A stretch of DNA of 64,000 bases, taken from positions 1,107,925 to 1,171,924 of the forward strand of contig JAFS01000002.1 of assembly GCA_000526255.1 (NCBI GenBank), given 5' to 3'. This DNA comes from Verrucomicrobia bacterium LP2A. GTDB taxonomy: Bacteria > Verrucomicrobiota > Verrucomicrobiia > Methylacidiphilales > Methylacidiphilaceae. Below are positions 60,043-64,000 of this stretch, piece after piece. The translations under genes and the position numbers were made by a program. Numbering within the stretch: the stretch's first letter is position 1; each line of letters starts with the position of its first letter. The notes below the pieces were generated by a model, which ran no database searches, was not told the origin of the DNA, and was given only the letters and a program-made list of their open reading frames with translations.

Positions 60043-63009
60043 GTGCAAAAGAAGTTGCTGCGGCCCGATGAGGCTGCGCGGATGCTGAGTGTGAGCCGCT
60101 GGACGATCTACCGCTGGGTGGGGGAAGGGCGGCTCGGAGGAACGCGGGTGGGCCCCGGATCGCTGCGGGTCTTCGCGGAGTCGGTCGAGGGGCTGATTTA
60201 TCGCAACCGGATCGGGGGAGGCGGAGGAGCTTCGGGAGCCGCAATTGCTGCCGGGGCCCCGCTGAACGGAAAGGGGCTGCCCGAACTCGGGCCGGAATGG
60301 AGTGAGGGGCATTCGTCCGAAACCGGGGGTCCCGCTCGGGGGGAAGCTCCGGGAGACGAAGCCTCGGAGGGGAAGCCGCCCGGGAGCCAGATCGGACTCT
60401 GCCCCGGAAGGGGGCGGGGCCTCTGCCTGGCGCTCGCGGCGGGCTTGCTGCTCCTGCTCCACCCGCTCTTGGCCGCGACTCTTCCTTCCGATCCGCTCGA
60501 TCCGTCGGCAGACGTCTCGGGTTCCACCGGAAGCCCTGGGACGGGGGCGGCGGCGCCGCTGCAGCAGCCCAAGCCCGAGTCAACCTTGTCGACCGTCACG
60601 GTGAAGGCGGCTTCGAACGTCCCCCAGATGCTGCCGACCGCCTCTCCGACTGACTCGGTCTACGGTCTTCCGATGGATGTGATGGATATCCCGCGGCAGG
60701 TGACCCCGATCAACAAGACCCTCATGGAGGAGTCGGGGATCACCTCGGTCGGCTACATGAACCCGATCAGCTTTGCGATGATCAACCCGACGGCCTTCGG
60801 GGGCCTCGACGGGACGATCGCGCCGGCGCCCTACATCCGAGGGAACGAGGCACTCCCCTTCATCAACGGGATGTCGATGAGCGTCATGAACGTGGAGATG
60901 GTCAACTCGGGGCTCCCCTGGAACTGGAACATGATCGAGTCGACCGATCTGGTCGAAGGCCCCGGGAACGCGGTCTTCGGTTCGGGCCAGGAGGCATCGG
61001 GCTATGTCAACTACACGACCAAGCAGCCCTACTTCGATCGGTTCCGGGGTAACGTCTGGGACTCGACGGGAATGTACGAGAACTACATGTGGGGGGCGGA
61101 CATCGGCGGCCCGATCGACAAGGAGCACAAGCTCGCCTACCGGGTGAGCTACATGGGGATGGAAAGCGGAAGCTGGTACCAATATGTCCACAACGACCAG
61201 CAGAACGTCTACTTCGCCCTGGGCTGGAAACCGGTCGACAACTACTCGGCCGATCTCTACGTCGATGCCGACTTCGCCTCCGCCTCTCCGATCGGCTATG
61301 CGGGCTTCAACCGGCCGACCAATGCGCTCTTCCAGAGCGGGGGCTCGCTCGACTACATCGGCGCGCTTTCACCCTCCCGAATGGGGAGCGTATCCTCCCT
61401 CCAGAACTACTGGGCCGCCAACCCGGGAGCATCGGTCGCTCCGTCTCCCTTGGGGTTCGGGACCTACGGGGTCGGCTTGGGTCCGGTCAACCGGAGGCAG
61501 CTGCTGATGAGCCCATACGCCCAGGACTCGGGCTACCAAGGAATGACGCAGCTCATCCAGAAGGTTCATGTGGACGAAGGATTCGACCTGGTGAACAACA
61601 CGCTCGTCTGGTACACCCGCCACGACGCGATGCAGCCCTCCTATCTCTATGACGAGGCGGTGATGGGTGACTACGAGGTCGACAACCGGACCGAGTGTCG
61701 GCTCGCCTTCGACACTCCGATCGGCGGAGGAGGGTCGGGCAAAGAAGGGGAGAAGGCGGTTTTCGGGATCTCCCACAACATCGACACCGGCCTCGAGTGG
61801 GTCTACCAGCGGAACGAGGACTATGTCTCGACCATGCTGATCAACATGCCCAACATGTTCAGCATGAATCAGAATCCGATGCTCTGGGATGTCCGCAACA
61901 CCCCCTATTTCCAGGCCGCGATCCGGAACCCGAACGCGCCGGGGGGCGGAGAGTGGCCGATTCCAGGAGGCCCAGCCGGCTACTATTTCGAGCCGCTCAA
62001 CGGGACAACGGGAACGACCGATTCTCAGTATTGGTCGATCGCTCCATTCTGGCAGCACGACATCAAGTTCGGGGAGAAGCTGAGCCTCCAGTATGGGCTT
62101 CGCGCGACGACCTACTTCATCGATGCCGTAACACCCCCAGGCACTCCCTCGATGCTCAATGCCCAGCTGCAGACGTCGATGATCGACCCTCTCTTCTCGA
62201 TCGGGCCGGTCTACAAGCCCTTCCCCTGGCTGAGCCTCTACGGGAACTTCAACTACGAGTATGTGACTGCGGCGGCCGACATGGGAGGCTTCATTCCCAC
62301 GCAGACCTCGCAGGAGATGCACCTGCTCAACGAGCTCGAGGAGGTGGGGGCCAAGCTGAGCCTGCTCCACGACAAGCTCTACCTCTCCTTCGCCTTCTTC
62401 AACCAGAACCTCTACATGGATGAGATCGGGTTCCAGCCGAACCCGGGCTTGCTCCAAGGGTTTGAGTACAACATGACCTACCAGCCCGACCGCCACTGGT
62501 GGTTCCGGGCGGGCTACGCCTACATGCACGGCACCTGGAACTTTTCGTCCCTTCCCTACGGTCCGTCTGAAACCCAGAGCTATTCGACCGGCTATGCCTA
62601 CCGGAACAACCTCCCGCTCGACGATAACGGAACCGGAATCACGCCGAACAACGTGTCGGGAATCCCCGGGGTCTACAACTGGATCGGGCTGCCCAACCAG
62701 ACCGCCAACGCGATGGTCACCTACCGGACCGACTTCGGCCTGAGCCTGACCGCCTCAGCCCTGGTCATGAGCAGCTATCCGCTCTTCTACAACTACTCGG
62801 CGGTGGTGCCGACCCAGTATGTGGCCAACCTGAGCGCGACCTACCAGAGGGACCACTGGCAGCTGACGGTCTACATCTGGAACTTCCTCAACTCCACCTA
62901 CTGGCTGCCGTATGCCAGCGGGCTCGCCTCCGATGTCGCCTCGAACTCGGACTATGCGATCGCGGGCTTGCCATTCTGGGTGCAGGGACAGCTCACCTAT
63001 CAGTTTTGA
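60043..63009 (+). CDS. TonB-dependent receptor with N-terminal excisionase-type helix-turn-helix
   Basis: 988 aa from GTG 60043, with a strong GGGAGGA ribosome site 5-8 nt upstream. Residues 1-55 are a MerR/excisionase-like DNA-binding domain (LLRPDEAARMLSVSRWTIYR, WVGEGRLGGTRVGPGSLRVF). A 70-residue Gly/Pro/Glu-rich linker leads to a hydrophobic segment (LCLALAAGLLLLLHPLLAAT, about 126-146). After it come a TonB-box-like STVTVKA, a plug (PLMDVMDIPRQ-like, YIRGNEALPFINGMS, IESTDLVEGPGNAVFGSGQE) and a long barrel ending QGQLTYQF. No ATG or GTG lies in frame between the HTH and the hydrophobic segment, so a separate receptor start is not available. Ligand unknown, possibly a metal chelate. Confidence 0.85.
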   Translation: MQKKLLRPDEAARMLSVSRWTIYRWVGEGRLGGTRVGPGSLRVFAESVEGLIYRNRIGGGGGASGAAIAAGAPLNGKGLPELGPEWSEGHSSETGGPARGEAPGDEASEGKPPGSQIGLCPGRGRGLCLALAAGLLLLLHPLLAATLPSDPLDPSADVSGSTGSPGTGAAAPLQQPKPESTLSTVTVKAASNVPQMLPTASPTDSVYGLPMDVMDIPRQVTPINKTLMEESGITSVGYMNPISFAMINPTAFGGLDGTIAPAPYIRGNEALPFINGMSMSVMNVEMVNSGLPWNWNMIESTDLVEGPGNAVFGSGQEASGYVNYTTKQPYFDRFRGNVWDSTGMYENYMWGADIGGPIDKEHKLAYRVSYMGMESGSWYQYVHNDQQNVYFALGWKPVDNYSADLYVDADFASASPIGYAGFNRPTNALFQSGGSLDYIGALSPSRMGSVSSLQNYWAANPGASVAPSPLGFGTYGVGLGPVNRRQLLMSPYAQDSGYQGMTQLIQKVHVDEGFDLVNNTLVWYTRHDAMQPSYLYDEAVMGDYEVDNRTECRLAFDTPIGGGGSGKEGEKAVFGISHNIDTGLEWVYQRNEDYVSTMLINMPNMFSMNQNPMLWDVRNTPYFQAAIRNPNAPGGGEWPIPGGPAGYYFEPLNGTTGTTDSQYWSIAPFWQHDIKFGEKLSLQYGLRATTYFIDAVTPPGTPSMLNAQLQTSMIDPLFSIGPVYKPFPWLSLYGNFNYEYVTAAADMGGFIPTQTSQEMHLLNELEEVGAKLSLLHDKLYLSFAFFNQNLYMDEIGFQPNPGLLQGFEYNMTYQPDRHWWFRAGYAYMHGTWNFSSLPYGPSETQSYSTGYAYRNNLPLDDNGTGITPNNVSGIPGVYNWIGLPNQTANAMVTYRTDFGLSLTASALVMSSYPLFYNYSAVVPTQYVANLSATYQRDHWQLTVYIWNFLNSTYWLPYASGLASDVASNSDYAIAGLPFWVQGQLTYQF

Positions 63010-63100
63010 CCTTCTCGAGGAGCCTGTCGCTGAATGCGGGGAAAAATGCTTTACTTCCTCCTGGGCTTCCCTCCCTTATTTGGGGGCATCGCGGGCCTTT

Positions 63101-63955
63101 GTGAAAGCGATCTCGTTGCGGTGGCTCCTGGCGGGGCTGGCGGCGTTAGCCGGGGGTTTGGTTCCCTTCGTGGGTTCGGCGGCACCGATCCGCCCGTTTT
63201 CGACGGTGCTCATCGACCCCGGCCACGGAGGTACGGATAACGGGGGAACAAGCCGGCCGCTTCCCGGCGGAAGGCTTCTGGAAAAGGATCTCGCGCTCGA
63301 TACGGCCCGGAGGGTGGCCAGGCTTTTGAAGGCGGACGGCTTCCGGGTCGTGATGACGCGGACCGACGACCGGTTCGTCGATCTCGACGAGCGGGTGAGG
63401 GTCGCCAACCGGCTCGGGCCGGGAACGGTGGTGGTCAGCATCCACTACAATGCGGTCGGTGACGGGAGCGTGCGGGGAGCGGAAACCTACTTCTGGCATG
63501 CCGACAGCCACGGACTCGCTACGCGCATCGAGCACTACCTGGCGGGTGTCGTCGGCCCGTCGGGCCGCGGGGTGGTCCGCCGGAGGCTGCGGCTGACCCG
63601 CAATCCGGCGATCCCCGCGGTTCTCGCCGAATGCGCCTACCTGACCAATGCGCGCGAGGCGCGGCTGGTCGCGCAGCCGCAGATCCGGGAGCGGATCGCC
63701 CGGGCGATCGCGGAGGGGATCGTGGAGGAGTCGCGCTGGGGAGACGAAGGGATCGCGGCTGTGCCGGAGATCTGGGCGCCGCTCTCTCGAGGCTCGGAAG
63801 CCCAGACCGTTTCGAAACATGCACGCAAGAAGCGGCATGGCAAGCGTCGGGCGAAGGCGGTCAGCGCAGTCGGCGGTGCCTGGTCGAAACCCTCCCAGGA
63901 GTTTCCTTCGGAGGCATTCGTTTGGCGGGGCGCGGCGTTTGACCCGATCGCTTGA
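63101..63955 (+). CDS. N-acetylmuramoyl-L-alanine amidase, exported
   Basis: 284 aa from GTG 63101. The signal peptide (LRWLLAGLAALAGGLVPFVG) precedes an Amidase_3 domain with all zinc ligands: VLIDPGHGGTDNGG (H), LLEKDLALDTARRVARLLKA (E), VVVSIHYNAVGDGS (H) and the catalytic E in AVLAECAYLTNAREARL. It cleaves the peptide stem from murein. The C-terminal tail is strongly basic (KHARKKRHGKRRAKA), perhaps for wall binding. The frame extends upstream into the receptor gene, which is rejected. Confidence 0.9.
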   Translation: MKAISLRWLLAGLAALAGGLVPFVGSAAPIRPFSTVLIDPGHGGTDNGGTSRPLPGGRLLEKDLALDTARRVARLLKADGFRVVMTRTDDRFVDLDERVRVANRLGPGTVVVSIHYNAVGDGSVRGAETYFWHADSHGLATRIEHYLAGVVGPSGRGVVRRRLRLTRNPAIPAVLAECAYLTNAREARLVAQPQIRERIARAIAEGIVEESRWGDEGIAAVPEIWAPLSRGSEAQTVSKHARKKRHGKRRAKAVSAVGGAWSKPSQEFPSEAFVWRGAAFDPIA

Positions 63956-63973
63956 TCCGACGGAGACAACGGA

Positions 63974-64000
63974 ATGAACGAGGATGAGCTTCTCTTGCAG
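63974..64000 (+). CDS. start of an unidentified gene, cut by the window end
   Basis: ATG 63974, with GGAG about 8 nt upstream, opens a frame MNEDELLLQ that runs off the window. Too short to identify. The 18-nt gap after the amidase suggests co-transcription. Confidence 0.4.

Overview
The window is GC-rich DNA from a Gram-negative, envelope-rich bacterium. It encodes a TonB-dependent receptor, a two-partner secretion (TPS) outer-membrane transporter with exported TpsA-like proteins, an MsbA-type exporter, a lipoprotein and a periplasmic amidase. A pyruvate:ferredoxin oxidoreductase operon, a proton-translocating transhydrogenase and many glycosyltransferases would fit a verrucomicrobial lineage such as the acidophilic methanotrophs. 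That placement is inference; no 16S rRNA or other decisive marker is present. No tRNA, rRNA or CRISPR array was seen.

Layout. 1-6.3 kb: an overlapping three-gene operon (GltD-like flavoprotein with ferredoxin domain, NifJ, dihydroorotate-dehydrogenase-like protein). 6.3-8.1 kb: transhydrogenase subunits pntAB and pntB on the minus strand, with no pntAA beside them. 8.4-15.7 kb: a membrane-anchored methyltransferase, a coiled-coil protein with seven 75-bp tandem repeats, a DoxX protein, a CDF metal transporter whose tail runs antisense into doxX, an MsbA-like ABC exporter, and a GDP-mannose-forming ManC. 16.2-25.5 kb: a tandem array of TpsA-type secreted proteins (one short or decayed, three long). 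They share signal peptides, an upstream block and a GC-rich terminator; one long copy carries an in-frame amber codon.

25.6-43 kb: a surface-glycan island with multi-domain glycosyltransferases, SAM methyltransferases, two duplicated sulfotransferase-like genes (one fused to a compositionally different GT2), an FkbM-GT9 fusion, and two ISL3-family insertions. One insertion separates a sulfotransferase from its leader. The other splits a glycosyltransferase. 43.2-47.2 kb: a TPR protein, then the TpsB transporter, a parvulin-type foldase and a lipoprotein, which form a plausible secretion set for the TpsA array 19 kb away. 47.2-50.8 kb: two more glycosyltransferases. 50.8-54.3 kb: inorganic pyrophosphatase and a defence/toxin-antitoxin patch (two nucleotidyltransferase/HEPN-type pairs and a VapC/Phd pair with a palindromic operator). 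54.5-58.7 kb: aldehyde dehydrogenase, YceI and two GT2s. 58.8-64 kb: a small membrane protein, a CxxC membrane protein, a TonB-dependent receptor that begins with an excisionase-type DNA-binding domain, an N-acetylmuramoyl-L-alanine amidase and the first codons of another gene.

The strongest candidates for something undescribed are the HTH-TonB-receptor fusion and the TPS system. The TPS system has several signs of on/off variability: a homopolymer frame offset at the tpsB start and in the first array gene, an amber codon in a third gene, and mosaic patches between paralogues. It sits around a glycosylation and sulfation island that might decorate its products.
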